From Nitrospirota bacterium (GTDB lineage: Bacteria; Nitrospirota; Thermodesulfovibrionia; UBA6902), in NCBI GenBank assembly GCA_016207885.1, contig JACQZE010000004.1, positions 175,652-239,651 on the forward strand: DNA of 64,000 nt, read 5' to 3'. Numbering within the stretch: the stretch's first letter is position 1; each line of letters starts with the position of its first letter. The translations under genes and the position numbers were made by a program. The notes beneath the pieces were generated by a model, which saw only the letters and a list, made by a program, of their open reading frames with translations, was not told the origin of the DNA and made no database searches. Positions 1 to 7,434 of this stretch are shown piece by piece.

Positions 1-141
1 GTCCTTCTCCTTCCCGTATCGGGAAACCTGCCGGAGATAGCTCTCGATCAGTTTTGACAGGCTCTTGTGATGTTTGCGTGAAAAATCCTTTGCCTGTTCG
101 ACAACAGTTTTTTCAATGCTGAGAGTCAGTTTTGTTTGCAT
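1..141 (-). CDS. DUF6364-like ribbon-helix-helix antitoxin (N-terminal part)
   Basis: The gene runs off the left edge; about 47 residues are visible. It begins MQTKLTLSIEKTVVEQAKDF and continues through a Ser-Leu-Ser-Lys-Leu-Ile segment. This is the beta-strand plus helix pattern of DUF6364/RHH antitoxins, which bind their own promoter and neutralise a toxin encoded downstream, here outside the window. An AGGAGG ribosome site precedes the ATG, and a perfect inverted repeat lies just upstream. The family call is from pattern only and the toxin partner cannot be seen. Confidence 0.7.
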   Translation of the reverse strand, partial: MQTKLTLSIEKTVVEQAKDFSRKHHKSLSKLIESYLRQVSRYGKEKD

Positions 142-153
142 CGTGGCCTCCTG

Positions 154-190
154 TTACGTATAAGATAACATAATTTATACGTAAACTCAA
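154..190 (-). promoter_or_regulatory. Promoter with perfect 10-bp inverted repeat (probable antitoxin operator)
   Basis: TTACGTATAA at 154-163 and its exact reverse complement at 175-184 are separated by 11 bp. On the minus strand a TTGAGT -35 (190-185), a 17-bp spacer and a TATCTT -10 (167-162) overlap the repeat. The position directly upstream of an RHH antitoxin suggests autorepression by the antitoxin or the toxin-antitoxin complex. The promoter call is inferred from the hexamers. Confidence 0.6.
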
Positions 191-234
191 TAGGGGCAAG
201 ATCAGGTTATGGCATCCAAGTTCTAACTCTTATA

Positions 235-1629
235 TTAAAAAGGAAAACGTTTTCCGATTATCCCTTCAGCGACATCTATACCGGACTCCATCGTATGATC
301 CATATTGTAATACTTGAACATCCCGTTCCTGCCTGTGATATGAAGGTTCTTGAAGTTATCCAGATAATCGATCAGCTTTTTGTAATGCTTCTCATACCCG
401 ACCTCAAAAAGCGGATAAGTCTTGGGCACTCTGACAACGCAGCTGTCTATCACTTCTGATGCCTGTATGAAACCGAGCCTGACAAGCTGTTTTACTGTTA
501 TAGAGGTAAGTTCCTTATCATCTGTCTTCCAGATGTCATCGCCTTCAAAACAGAAGTATTCACATACAAAGTGTGTCTTTCCTTCAGGCGCCATCTCAGG
601 GCTCCAGTTCTTGGGCTCATGTATCCTTCCAAGTGAAAAACCCTTCTCGGGAATGTATATCCATGTAAGGTCGGTCAGCTTCTCGCGGTCAACCATGATC
701 GTTACAAGGACAAGATCCCTGTATTTGAGGCTTGAAGCGGCCTCAAGCACATCTTCAGGAGGAGCGGGGCTTAACATCTTAACAAGGCTTGTTACGGGAA
801 TGCTTGATACAAACTCCCTTGCTTCAATATCATAAACATGATCACAATTCTCCGCGATCGCGCTGAGAACGGTAAAATCCTTATGAATGATCTTTGTGAC
901 CCTTGTTCCGGTCATAACGGTGTTAGACTTCTCTATCTCTTCTTTCAGCCTGTCCGATAGATATCCTATCCCCGGAGAAGGGTAAATAAAATTGCTGGCA
1001 AGGGTGGGAACCTCCTTGCCGCTGAATTTAAAGAAGGCATTCTTTATAGCGACCCAGAGCGAGAGGCCCCTGATCCTCTGAGAGACCCACTCCTCGCTTA
1101 TTCTGCTGCAGTCGATCCCCCAAACCTTCTCGCTGTAATCCTTGAAGTAGAGATTGAACATCGTGCGGCTGAAGTTGTTCACAACCCAGTCCTCAAGAGA
1201 GATGTTCACAGGTGTTATAAAAATGCCCTTGACCTTCTCTTTAATATAGCCAAATAGGATTTTAGCAGTGGTAGGAATGCCCAACCCGAAGATAGAGTTT
1301 GAAGGCTTCAGCGGATAATCAAAGAACATACCGCGCATATATATCTTGCTCTTCCGGGATACTGCAAGTGATTCATCTTTCAGAAGCCCTTTGACATACT
1401 GCTCTATCTTCTCATTCTTCGTGATAAACCTGTGACCGCCGAGATCAAACCTGAAATCATTATGAATGATGGTCTTTGAAAGCCCGCCCACAGTGGGGTC
1501 GCTTTCAATAACTATGAGGTCTTTTCCTGCGACAGAAAGGGTATGAGCGGCTGAAAGGCCCGCAAGCCCCCCGCCCAGAATCACAACATCTTTTATCCCG
1601 CTTTTAGTGAAGTTAGAATTGATATTCAT
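235..1629 (-). CDS. NAD(P)/FAD-dependent oxidoreductase, amine oxidase/protoporphyrinogen oxidase-like
   Basis: A 464-aa flavoprotein. A dinucleotide-binding GGGLAGLSAA motif lies near residues 19-28. It is followed by an acidic ribose-binding residue in VIESD, a GGLSKT motif, DLGGHRF, and a C-terminal NMDHTMESG motif that closes the FAD site in the amine-oxidase/UDP-galactopyranose-mutase-like superfamily. The substrate cannot be read from sequence. Start choice: an in-frame GTG at 1662 would lie inside the terminator of the upstream gene, so the ATG at 1629 is preferred although its ribosome site is weak. It is probably transcribed alone, because a terminator separates it from the sulfur genes upstream. 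Confidence 0.8.
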   Translation of the reverse strand: MNINSNFTKSGIKDVVILGGGLAGLSAAHTLSVAGKDLIVIESDPTVGGLSKTIIHNDFRFDLGGHRFITKNEKIEQYVKGLLKDESLAVSRKSKIYMRGMFFDYPLKPSNSIFGLGIPTTAKILFGYIKEKVKGIFITPVNISLEDWVVNNFSRTMFNLYFKDYSEKVWGIDCSRISEEWVSQRIRGLSLWVAIKNAFFKFSGKEVPTLASNFIYPSPGIGYLSDRLKEEIEKSNTVMTGTRVTKIIHKDFTVLSAIAENCDHVYDIEAREFVSSIPVTSLVKMLSPAPPEDVLEAASSLKYRDLVLVTIMVDREKLTDLTWIYIPEKGFSLGRIHEPKNWSPEMAPEGKTHFVCEYFCFEGDDIWKTDDKELTSITVKQLVRLGFIQASEVIDSCVVRVPKTYPLFEVGYEKHYKKLIDYLDNFKNLHITGRNGMFKYYNMDHTMESGIDVAEGIIGKRFPF

Positions 1630-1640
1630 TTGATTTACAA

Positions 1641-1687
1641 TAAAAAATGCCAGAAAGACCACTCAATATATGCAGCCTTTCTGGCAT
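1641..1687 (-). terminator. Rho-independent terminator after the YeeE-TusA-glycine-rich operon
   Basis: ATGCCAGAAAG (1647-1657) pairs perfectly with CTTTCTGGCAT (1677-1687). On the minus strand the 11-bp stem is followed by a T-rich tract (TTTTTA). It lies about 45 bp past the stop of the glycine-rich protein gene. Confidence 0.85.
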
Positions 1688-1733
1688 CAATACATCATGA
1701 TTTAAGAGAACAAATTACTTCAACAACTTACTT

Positions 1734-2066
1734 CTAGTGTCCGTAACCACCAGCTGATGCGCCTTGACCACCCACCGGCGCTCCATAACCACCTGTCGGA
1801 GTTCCATAGCCGCCTGACGGTGCGCCGTAACCACCTGCCGGGTGACCACCAGTCGGAGTTCCATAACCGCCTGATGGTGTACCATAACCGCCTGCCGGGT
1901 GGGCTCCGGTTCCGTAACCACCTGCTGCATGCCCTCCATATCCGCCAGACTGAGTTGTTGCTACTCCGCCGCCTGTTCCCGCATCATTAGGCGCCAAACT
2001 GTATCCAACCAGAAAAGCAAGGATTGCCACAACAATCAATATTATTATCCACAAACTGTTCTTCAT
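1734..2066 (-). CDS. Membrane-anchored glycine/tyrosine-rich repeat protein
   Basis: A 110-aa protein. Residues about 4-24 form one hydrophobic helix. A short linker follows, then a low-complexity tail built from GGYGTP, GGYGAP and GGHPAGGYG units to the C-terminus. The tail contains no Cys, and the charge is low. AGGAGG precedes the ATG. It is the last gene of a three-gene unit after yeeE and tusA, ahead of a strong terminator. Function is unknown. The N-terminus could be a signal anchor placing the tail in the periplasm. Similar Gly/Tyr tails occur in adhesive or phase-separating proteins, but nothing here proves such a role. Confidence 0.7.
   Translation of the reverse strand: MKNSLWIIILIVVAILAFLVGYSLAPNDAGTGGGVATTQSGGYGGHAAGGYGTGAHPAGGYGTPSGGYGTPTGGHPAGGYGAPSGGYGTPTGGYGAPVGGQGASAGGYGH
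1740..1965 (-). repeat. Imperfect tandem repeat encoding GGYG units
   Basis: The coding region for the glycine-rich tail consists of degenerate units of about 24-30 bp reading GGTTATGGA/C..CC.. on the minus strand. Units have diverged mostly at third positions and in the spacer codons (TPS, TPT, APS, APV). Such a stretch can gain or lose units by slippage. Confidence 0.65.
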
Positions 2067-2093
2067 TACAGGCCCTCCTATGATCTTCTATTT

Positions 2094-2345
2094 TTAACCT
2101 TTTTCAATTATATAAATCAGCTTGCCGCCTTCTTCTTTCCTCTCAAGGATATCATGGCCGGCCTGATCGCACATCTGGATTATGGTCTCACCTGATGAAG
2201 GATTATCAAAGACCAGTTCAAGGATATCGCCTGTTGCTATCTTCTCGATAGATTTTTTGGTATAGATCTGCGGATGCGGACACACATACCCGCATACATC
2301 CAGCATATACCTGCCGTCACTGATTTTTTCAAATTTCATTGCCAT
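2094..2345 (-). CDS. tusA: TusA-family sulfur carrier protein
   Basis: An 83-aa protein with the diagnostic CPHP motif (Cys22), preceded by a second Cys at 18. The family carries sulfane sulfur as a persulfide on the motif cysteine and passes it to DsrE-type proteins, tRNA thiolation, molybdenum cofactor assembly or dissimilatory sulfur enzymes. A strong AAGGAGG site lies upstream. The gene sits between the yeeE thiosulfate importer and the glycine-rich protein, all on one strand with short gaps. This fits a carrier that receives sulfur from imported thiosulfate. YeeE-TusA pairing is known in other bacteria. Confidence 0.9.
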   Translation of the reverse strand: MAMKFEKISDGRYMLDVCGYVCPHPQIYTKKSIEKIATGDILELVFDNPSSGETIIQMCDQAGHDILERKEEGGKLIYIIEKG

Positions 2346-2376
2346 TACAAGTTTCCTCCTTAAATTGTTTTTTTAT

Positions 2377-3819
2377 TTAAAAGGCTGCCATCTCTTTTGC
2401 CATCTTTCTGTCTGTCCACCAGTTAAAGAACTTGACTCCGCACCAGCCGCCGAGAACCATGCCTATACCGAAAAGCCATCCGCCCGGATCGCCGCCTGCA
2501 ACTCTGATAAAGAATGCCCCTATGTTACATCCAAGTGCAACACGCGCGCCTATTCCCATAAGAAGCCCGCCGCCAAGTCCCCATACAATGAGTTCACCCT
2601 TTGGAAGTTTGAACTTGAATTCCCTTTGAAGAAGCGCCATTACACAAGCGCCAAATATAATTCCAGCAGACATCCAGAGTGCGGGGTTACGCCATAATTC
2701 CGGAAGCCCGTTCATGACACCAAAGAAGACATCATCATGGACATTCCATCCAACCTTCTCCATTATCCAGCCTGCAAATTGGGCTTCCTGTGTAGTTATG
2801 TACCAATACCCCGGGTCAAACACCTGGCCCCTTGTAGAAACATCACTGTTATGCCCCATCCTTATAAGGAGCTCGCCAAAGTTTGATATGCCGAACTTGT
2901 TCTGCATGCCCTTCATTACAAGTATATGAATACCTGCAGTTATGCCTATAAGGACACCCATAAGGGTTGTCTTTTGAGAAGCGGTTATCATGCTCCAGAT
3001 CCCGGAGATATCATCGCCGAATCCGGTAGTTTCATCTTTGCCTGCCTTCTTTAACTCCTTCTGTTTCTTCTTCAAGAAACCCTTGCGCATATATACAACA
3101 TATATGAGTATCAAGACCAGTAGAGCTGGGATGATAGTGTTTATTAGCGAGTTGGCAATAAAATTTCTCATAACATTCCCGCTGATTGAAGAAAAAGCAC
3201 CGGTATCTGAAAGGATTATTTTGTTTTTATGAACTATATTGCCAAGAAAATAGTAATCAAACCATGAGGTGATCTTGTCCTTTGGCACCCAGGTTGTTGC
3301 CTGAGCAGTATCGATCCATGACTGTGGGAGAAGTTTGTTGAAAATACCGCCGACATCAACAAATATAGCCTGGCCAAAAGATATGCCCAGGATAGAAAGA
3401 ACAGATGTGCCGTTGCCCTCGCCTATTTTATACAAAGAACCTGATGCACAACCTCCTGCAAGTACCATCCCAACTCCAAAGATTATGCCGCCTAATAGTT
3501 CATGCGCTCCTAACGGCCCGGCATGAAAGGTGCTCATATTTGTTGCGGCCAGTACAACGCTTACAAGGCTGAAGAAGATTAGCGCTATAAGAATGCCAAC
3601 AGCCATTCGCGGCACTCCGGCAGCAAAAAGATCCCTCGAGGCTGAGGCCATGCAGAACCTTCCGTACTGCAGCATCATCCCGTAAGTGAACCCGAACCAG
3701 ATGTATACTGTGAGATAAATGTAGTAAACATTTACCTTGTAGTACAGCAGGCTGATAAGGATCAGGATGCCTGTGACAGCAAAAGCCCAAAACCTATTTC
3801 TCTTTTCAATATTTTCCAC
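2377..3819 (-). CDS. YeeE/YedE-family thiosulfate (sulfur compound) transporter
   Basis: A 480-aa integral membrane protein with about ten or more hydrophobic helices. It has the two internally related halves of the YeeE/YedE family. Conserved small-residue/Cys motifs are visible: GRFCMASASRD near residue 55, GGCASGSLYKIGEG near 122 and GARVALGCNIGAFF in the C-terminal half. In characterised YeeE proteins such cysteines relay thiosulfate across the membrane. The long central segment (about residues 190-350) is less conserved. The gene heads a unit with tusA. The 249-bp upstream region is AT-rich with TATAAT-like -10 candidates but no convincing -35 element. Confidence 0.9.
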   Translation of the reverse strand: MENIEKRNRFWAFAVTGILILISLLYYKVNVYYIYLTVYIWFGFTYGMMLQYGRFCMASASRDLFAAGVPRMAVGILIALIFFSLVSVVLAATNMSTFHAGPLGAHELLGGIIFGVGMVLAGGCASGSLYKIGEGNGTSVLSILGISFGQAIFVDVGGIFNKLLPQSWIDTAQATTWVPKDKITSWFDYYFLGNIVHKNKIILSDTGAFSSISGNVMRNFIANSLINTIIPALLVLILIYVVYMRKGFLKKKQKELKKAGKDETTGFGDDISGIWSMITASQKTTLMGVLIGITAGIHILVMKGMQNKFGISNFGELLIRMGHNSDVSTRGQVFDPGYWYITTQEAQFAGWIMEKVGWNVHDDVFFGVMNGLPELWRNPALWMSAGIIFGACVMALLQREFKFKLPKGELIVWGLGGGLLMGIGARVALGCNIGAFFIRVAGGDPGGWLFGIGMVLGGWCGVKFFNWWTDRKMAKEMAAF

Positions 3820-4068
3820 AGGTATTTAAAACCTCCTTTTAAAAAGTTTTTGTAATTTAGGGGAAAACTGTATTAAAAAAGATTAATGGATCAATATCGT
3901 ATAAAAATCAATTTAGTTATTATATAGAAAACAGATAATATTAATCCAGACGATTCCTTTAGTCCAATAATAAAAACTAATTGTATAATTATCAGCCTTT
4001 ATTAGTTTGTTTTTCCGGACAGATAAAATATGTTTTTCACAAAAGGCGACGCTGTAACCCTCAGCTTC
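3820..4068. other. AT-rich intergenic region upstream of yeeE
   Basis: No open reading frame is supported here. On the minus strand a TTTTAAAAGGAGGT ribosome site lies directly before yeeE, and a TATAAT-like -10 candidate occurs near 3926-3931 without a good -35. The region probably holds the yeeE promoter and possibly a sulfur-responsive site, but no palindromic operator was evident. Confidence 0.4.
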
Positions 4069-5757
4069 TTATTGATAAACCTTCACTTCAGTATTATAGC
4101 TGAATATCCCCGTTGATCTGTCAAATGTCCTGATCAGTGAGCGGCCTTCGGTCCTGGATAGAATATAATCCGGCATTGTCTGGCCTGATTGACTTGAGAT
4201 AACAACCAGCATCGGAGCAACTTTAACATCTTCAGATTCATTATAGTAATACCCCGGGTTAGAGTATGCCCATGTAAATCTTAGGGATGACTCCTTGATT
4301 CTGTCAGCAGATATCTCCTCCCGCACATATTTAAAAACCAGCTTCTTATGCGTGAAGATATCAAGCAGAGGAACCGATACGGCTGAGTTTATGACATTGT
4401 CCTCAGATGGAATTGTTACAACCTCCGCATCTCCAATGCCGGAGGAATCCAGAAACAGGCCTGCATCTTTCAGATTCACTGCACTCATCTTATCCAGAAA
4501 AGGAAGATAAAAAAATATCGACAGAATAAGTGAAGATAAAACCGCACATGAAACAAGAAAGCGCCTGACCTCCTGCTCTCTTATCTCCCGCAGTCCGTAA
4601 GACGCCATAAGCGCAAGCATTGGAAAGGCCGGCAGCGTATAGCGTATCCTGTTTATCTGGAGTGTAAAAACGATTACTGCAAGCCATAAAACTATCAAAT
4701 ACTTTAAATCTTTATTTCTTAAAGCAGCGATCAGAGAATATGATGCGGCAAGAGAGATAAAAGGATGTATCTGAAAAAAAAATGTTGAGAGATAGCTCTC
4801 TCCCCATCGCCTCAGTCCGGGCCCCTGGTACTCCTGCAACAGCCTGATCTGCCCTGAGAAGAAATTATATTTATACAGAAATACAGCCCCTGTTAAAATG
4901 GCAGCAGTGACTGCAACTGCGGCACCCCTTTGTGCTATCGGATTTCTATTCCCCTGGCGCTGTATCAGAAAAGCAAAGAATATAATGCCGTGAATGGAAA
5001 GCATAAGCCATATCGAATATTTTGAGTAGAAGGAGAGGAAGAATGAAATAGATGCAAGAACGAGCCAGGCTCCCCCTCTCTCTAACGCCCTGATAAAAGC
5101 AAATACCGATAAAGACAGAAAGAACATCGCCGGAATATCAACCAGCATGAGCGGCGCCTGTGTATATATATAAGGAATACCCATAAGCAATGCTCCGGCA
5201 ATAAATCCGGTCTCTTTATCCCAGAGCGCCTTCCCGATCTTATAGGTAAGCAGAATGGTCGAGGAAAAGAGCAGCGACGTAAATATCTGTACATAGAGCC
5301 TTGATTCTCCGAAAAATTTAAAGACCAGCCCGTAAAGCATGGGCACAACCGGCAGGTCAGTCCATGCGTTAATGCCCCTTCCCCACTCATCCATAAAATA
5401 CCTTAGCCCGTAGACCTCAAGGTTCTTTGCCTGGGTAAAGTACCTTGAGGCATCCACGATCACCTCGGGTTCTCTGAAGAATAAAATGCATATCAGAAAC
5501 GATGATACAAATAGAAATAGCCCGAGGCCTCGTTCCGCAAAGGTTATTCTTGAAAGAAAGAAAGCCGCCATTATGCCGGCAACTATCAAAAAGAAGAACA
5601 TGGGAACATCAGCGCCCTCAAATATCCAGTTCCAGCTTACAAGCCTGTTGTCATCAAGGGTGCGGAATTGATATAAGGTCAGAAGAATAAAGAAATTCAG
5701 CAGGGCTATAATAACAAGATAATCGTTTTTTTTAAGCGCAGGAGAAGAGTCTGTCAT
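4069..5757 (-). CDS. Polytopic glycosyltransferase, GT39/ArnT-PMT-like
   Basis: A 562-aa protein with about 12 hydrophobic helices. After the first helices a periplasmic-facing segment contains DASRYFTQAKNLEVYG and GINAWTDLPVVPMLYG. This resembles the acidic first-loop motif of ArnT/PMT-type enzymes, which transfer a sugar from a polyprenyl-phosphate donor. The C-terminal about 130 residues are soluble. The acceptor is unknown; lipid A, O-antigen or protein glycosylation are all possible. It starts 68 bp past the terminator of the DsrE operon, so it is probably a separate transcription unit rather than part of sulfur metabolism. Confidence 0.7.
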   Translation of the reverse strand: MTDSSPALKKNDYLVIIALLNFFILLTLYQFRTLDDNRLVSWNWIFEGADVPMFFFLIVAGIMAAFFLSRITFAERGLGLFLFVSSFLICILFFREPEVIVDASRYFTQAKNLEVYGLRYFMDEWGRGINAWTDLPVVPMLYGLVFKFFGESRLYVQIFTSLLFSSTILLTYKIGKALWDKETGFIAGALLMGIPYIYTQAPLMLVDIPAMFFLSLSVFAFIRALERGGAWLVLASISFFLSFYSKYSIWLMLSIHGIIFFAFLIQRQGNRNPIAQRGAAVAVTAAILTGAVFLYKYNFFSGQIRLLQEYQGPGLRRWGESYLSTFFFQIHPFISLAASYSLIAALRNKDLKYLIVLWLAVIVFTLQINRIRYTLPAFPMLALMASYGLREIREQEVRRFLVSCAVLSSLILSIFFYLPFLDKMSAVNLKDAGLFLDSSGIGDAEVVTIPSEDNVINSAVSVPLLDIFTHKKLVFKYVREEISADRIKESSLRFTWAYSNPGYYYNESEDVKVAPMLVVISSQSGQTMPDYILSRTEGRSLIRTFDRSTGIFSYNTEVKVYQ

Positions 5758-5773
5758 GGCTGTCTGAATAAAG

Positions 5774-5804
5774 AAAAAGGGCCAGGCATAAGATCCTGGC
5801 CCTT
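5774..5804 (-). terminator. Rho-independent terminator after rhodanese-DsrE-DsrH unit
   Basis: AAGGGCCAGG (5777-5786) and CCTGGCCCTT (5795-5804) form a perfect 10-bp GC-rich stem with an 8-nt loop. On the minus strand it is followed by TTTTTCTTT. It ends the unit whose last gene stops at 5825. Confidence 0.88.
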
Positions 5805-5824
5805 CAATTCCTGAATTAGGCCTT

Positions 5825-5989
5825 TTACCAGGATACTACTTTGTCATTGGAAAAGATCTCATCAACAAGCTCGTTATGAGAAAGGCCTGAAAGTTCAACG
5901 ACCTTTACCTCATTGCCCTGCTTCTGAGTATTGACAATTTTGGCAGAAAGGTCGGTTGGGCCATCATTTAATATGTGCAATATCTTCAT
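5825..5989 (-). CDS. Very short DsrH/TusB-like protein without cysteine
   Basis: A 54-aa reading frame starting MKILHILNDGPTDLSAKIV and ending DKVVSW, with a GGAGG site 8 bp before the ATG. The MxxLHIL start, the central hydrophobic strand KVVEL and the C-terminal V-x-SW ending resemble DsrH/TusB sulfur-relay proteins, which are normally about 95 aa with a functional Cys. This copy is about half that length and has no Cys at all, so it cannot carry a persulfide. It lies 38 bp downstream of a DsrE-family gene, its usual complex partner, and before a terminator. It could be a structural partner subunit. The homology is by pattern only. Confidence 0.6.
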   Translation of the reverse strand: MKILHILNDGPTDLSAKIVNTQKQGNEVKVVELSGLSHNELVDEIFSNDKVVSW

Positions 5990-6027
5990 TTAATGCCTCC
6001 TAAAGTTTTAACTTGTCAGTTCTTAAG

Positions 6028-6330
6028 TTAGAGAACTATGACCCTGTCAGCCGCGCTGTTCATATTTGCGTTATCAAACTGGCTGCCGCAGGATACCTTC
6101 TTTGGAATCCCGTCTTTGGATACACCGAGCTTCTGCGCGCTGTGGTCGCAAAAACTCATGCTGACACCCGCCTGCTCACAGAGGCCTGTCACATCAGGAT
6201 TCCCTAAAAGATAATTGCCGCTGTCCATCATAAATATAATGACCTCATGCCCTTTCGCAAGAGCGGCCTTTGTTATTCCGACCACATCTCCGGCGTGCTT
6301 ATCTGTGTTAACGAGTATGCCTAACTTCAT
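6028..6330 (-). CDS. DsrE/DsrF-family sulfur relay protein
   Basis: A protein of about 100 aa: beta-alpha-beta start KLGILVNTDKHAGDVVG, a hydrophobic strand VIIFMMDSG, then three cysteines near residues 51, 61 and 81 (GLCEQAG, SFCDHSA, SCGSQ). DsrE-fold proteins pass sulfane sulfur between rhodaneses and TusA. The reading frame could begin with GTG at 6333, but the ATG at 6330 has better spacing (5 nt) from GGAGG. It lies between the rhodanese gene and the DsrH-like gene on the same strand with about 30-bp gaps, so the three probably form one transcript. Confidence 0.85.
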   Translation of the reverse strand: MKLGILVNTDKHAGDVVGITKAALAKGHEVIIFMMDSGNYLLGNPDVTGLCEQAGVSMSFCDHSAQKLGVSKDGIPKKVSCGSQFDNANMNSAADRVIVL

Positions 6331-6360
6331 CACTTCCTCCTTTGTAAAAATAATATCTGA

Positions 6361-7281
6361 TTATTTCTCTGCCGGGTATTTTGCAGGATCAACCCTATCG
6401 CCCCATTCTCCCCATGAGCCGACATAGTTCTTTACATTCGGGTAACCAAGAATGTGCTTGAGCGCAAAATAAGTATTTGCAGCACGAACACCGCCCTGAC
6501 AGTATGTGATAACCTCTTTGTCTTTTGTAACGCCTTTAGCCGCATAAGCCGCCTGAAGGTCCTTTGCTGATTTAAATGTCCCGTCATTATTATTATTGGT
6601 AGGCAGGGAATCAAGGTTGACAGCACCGGGAATATGGCCGGTTCTTTTATTCATCCCAATTGCATTTGCCCCTGAATACTCATCTGAACCGCGAACATCC
6701 AATATAGCCACCTTTGGATTCTTCATATTGGCCAATACATATTTTGCGTCCGCGAATACAGACAAGTCAGGTTTGGCCGTATATTTGGAAGCTTTTATAC
6801 TTGCGGGCTCTCCTGTCATCTGACGATTTTCATTAACCCATTTTGTTACGCCGCCATTAAGCAGACTGACCTTATTATGGCCCTGAGCTTTCATGAGCCA
6901 GAATGCGGTCACAGGAAAAGGAGTGCCTGTGGCTGCGCCGACTATTACAACATGTGCGTCATTGTCAATGCCGAGCCTGCTCATGGTGCCCTCAAATTTT
7001 GCCTTGTCAGGAGGCATACTGCCGTTTCCGATTAATCCCATCAGGTCGCCGACATTCAGAAATACAGAACCCGGGATATGTTTGGCGTTAAAGTTATTCT
7101 CCACCTCGCCTATGTGCAAGATGCGAATATCCTGTTTCTTCAGATTATCGGCCAGCCACTGGGTTTCAACAAGCGGGGCGACAGCGCCGTTTGCATACGC
7201 ATTTTGAAAGCCTGAAAAGAGTGATAAGAGCAGAAATAATGAAACAAAATATGCGGCTAACTTCCTGTTGGATCTTTGCAT
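6361..7281 (-). CDS. Exported two-domain rhodanese (thiosulfate sulfurtransferase)
   Basis: A 306-aa protein with an N-terminal signal peptide: hydrophobic core at residues 9-24 and probable cleavage after AYA at 30. Two rhodanese domains follow. The first has HIPGSVFLNVGD but a loop lacking Cys (VGAATGTPF, near 114-122), so it is structural. The second has LDVRGSDEYSG, GHIPGAVNLD and the active loop CQGGVRA with Cys261. The enzyme would transfer sulfane sulfur from thiosulfate or a similar donor in the periplasm. It heads the unit with the DsrE and DsrH-like genes. Those partners look cytoplasmic, so the link across the membrane is unexplained. Confidence 0.9.
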   Translation of the reverse strand: MQRSNRKLAAYFVSLFLLLSLFSGFQNAYANGAVAPLVETQWLADNLKKQDIRILHIGEVENNFNAKHIPGSVFLNVGDLMGLIGNGSMPPDKAKFEGTMSRLGIDNDAHVVIVGAATGTPFPVTAFWLMKAQGHNKVSLLNGGVTKWVNENRQMTGEPASIKASKYTAKPDLSVFADAKYVLANMKNPKVAILDVRGSDEYSGANAIGMNKRTGHIPGAVNLDSLPTNNNNDGTFKSAKDLQAAYAAKGVTKDKEVITYCQGGVRAANTYFALKHILGYPNVKNYVGSWGEWGDRVDPAKYPAEK

Positions 7282-7372
7282 TACTGAAACACCTCCTGAA
7301 TATTTTTTATATTAGAAAAAATTACATTGTACAATATAACGATATTATAGAAAGCTGCCTGTTGTCAACACG

Positions 7373-7416
7373 AAAAAAACCCGAAAGCGGAGGGGATGGC
7401 ATTCCACTTTCGGGTT
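7373..7416 (-). terminator. Rho-independent terminator after the FadL-like gene
   Basis: AACCCGAAAG (7378-7387) pairs with CTTTCGGGTT (7407-7416), with further pairing inward. The minus strand continues into a run of seven T (7379-7373). It starts 18 bp past the FadL-like stop codon. A TTGACA hexamer (7369-7364, minus) follows at once and may be the -35 of the rhodanese unit, but no well-spaced -10 goes with it. Confidence 0.9.
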
Positions 7417-7434
7417 TACATTCTTATTAAGGAC

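Noticed and set aside
1630-1662. An upstream GTG start for the FAD oxidoreductase
   Set aside because: It lies inside the terminator hairpin of the upstream gene and has no ribosome site.
1757-1990. Plus-strand and alternate-frame ORFs over the glycine-rich gene
   Set aside because: They are by-products of the GC-rich tandem repeat; only the minus frame with a signal anchor and ribosome site is sensible.
7344-7369. A complete promoter for the rhodanese unit
   Set aside because: TTGACA and TATAAT are both present but only 14 bp apart, so I do not call it.
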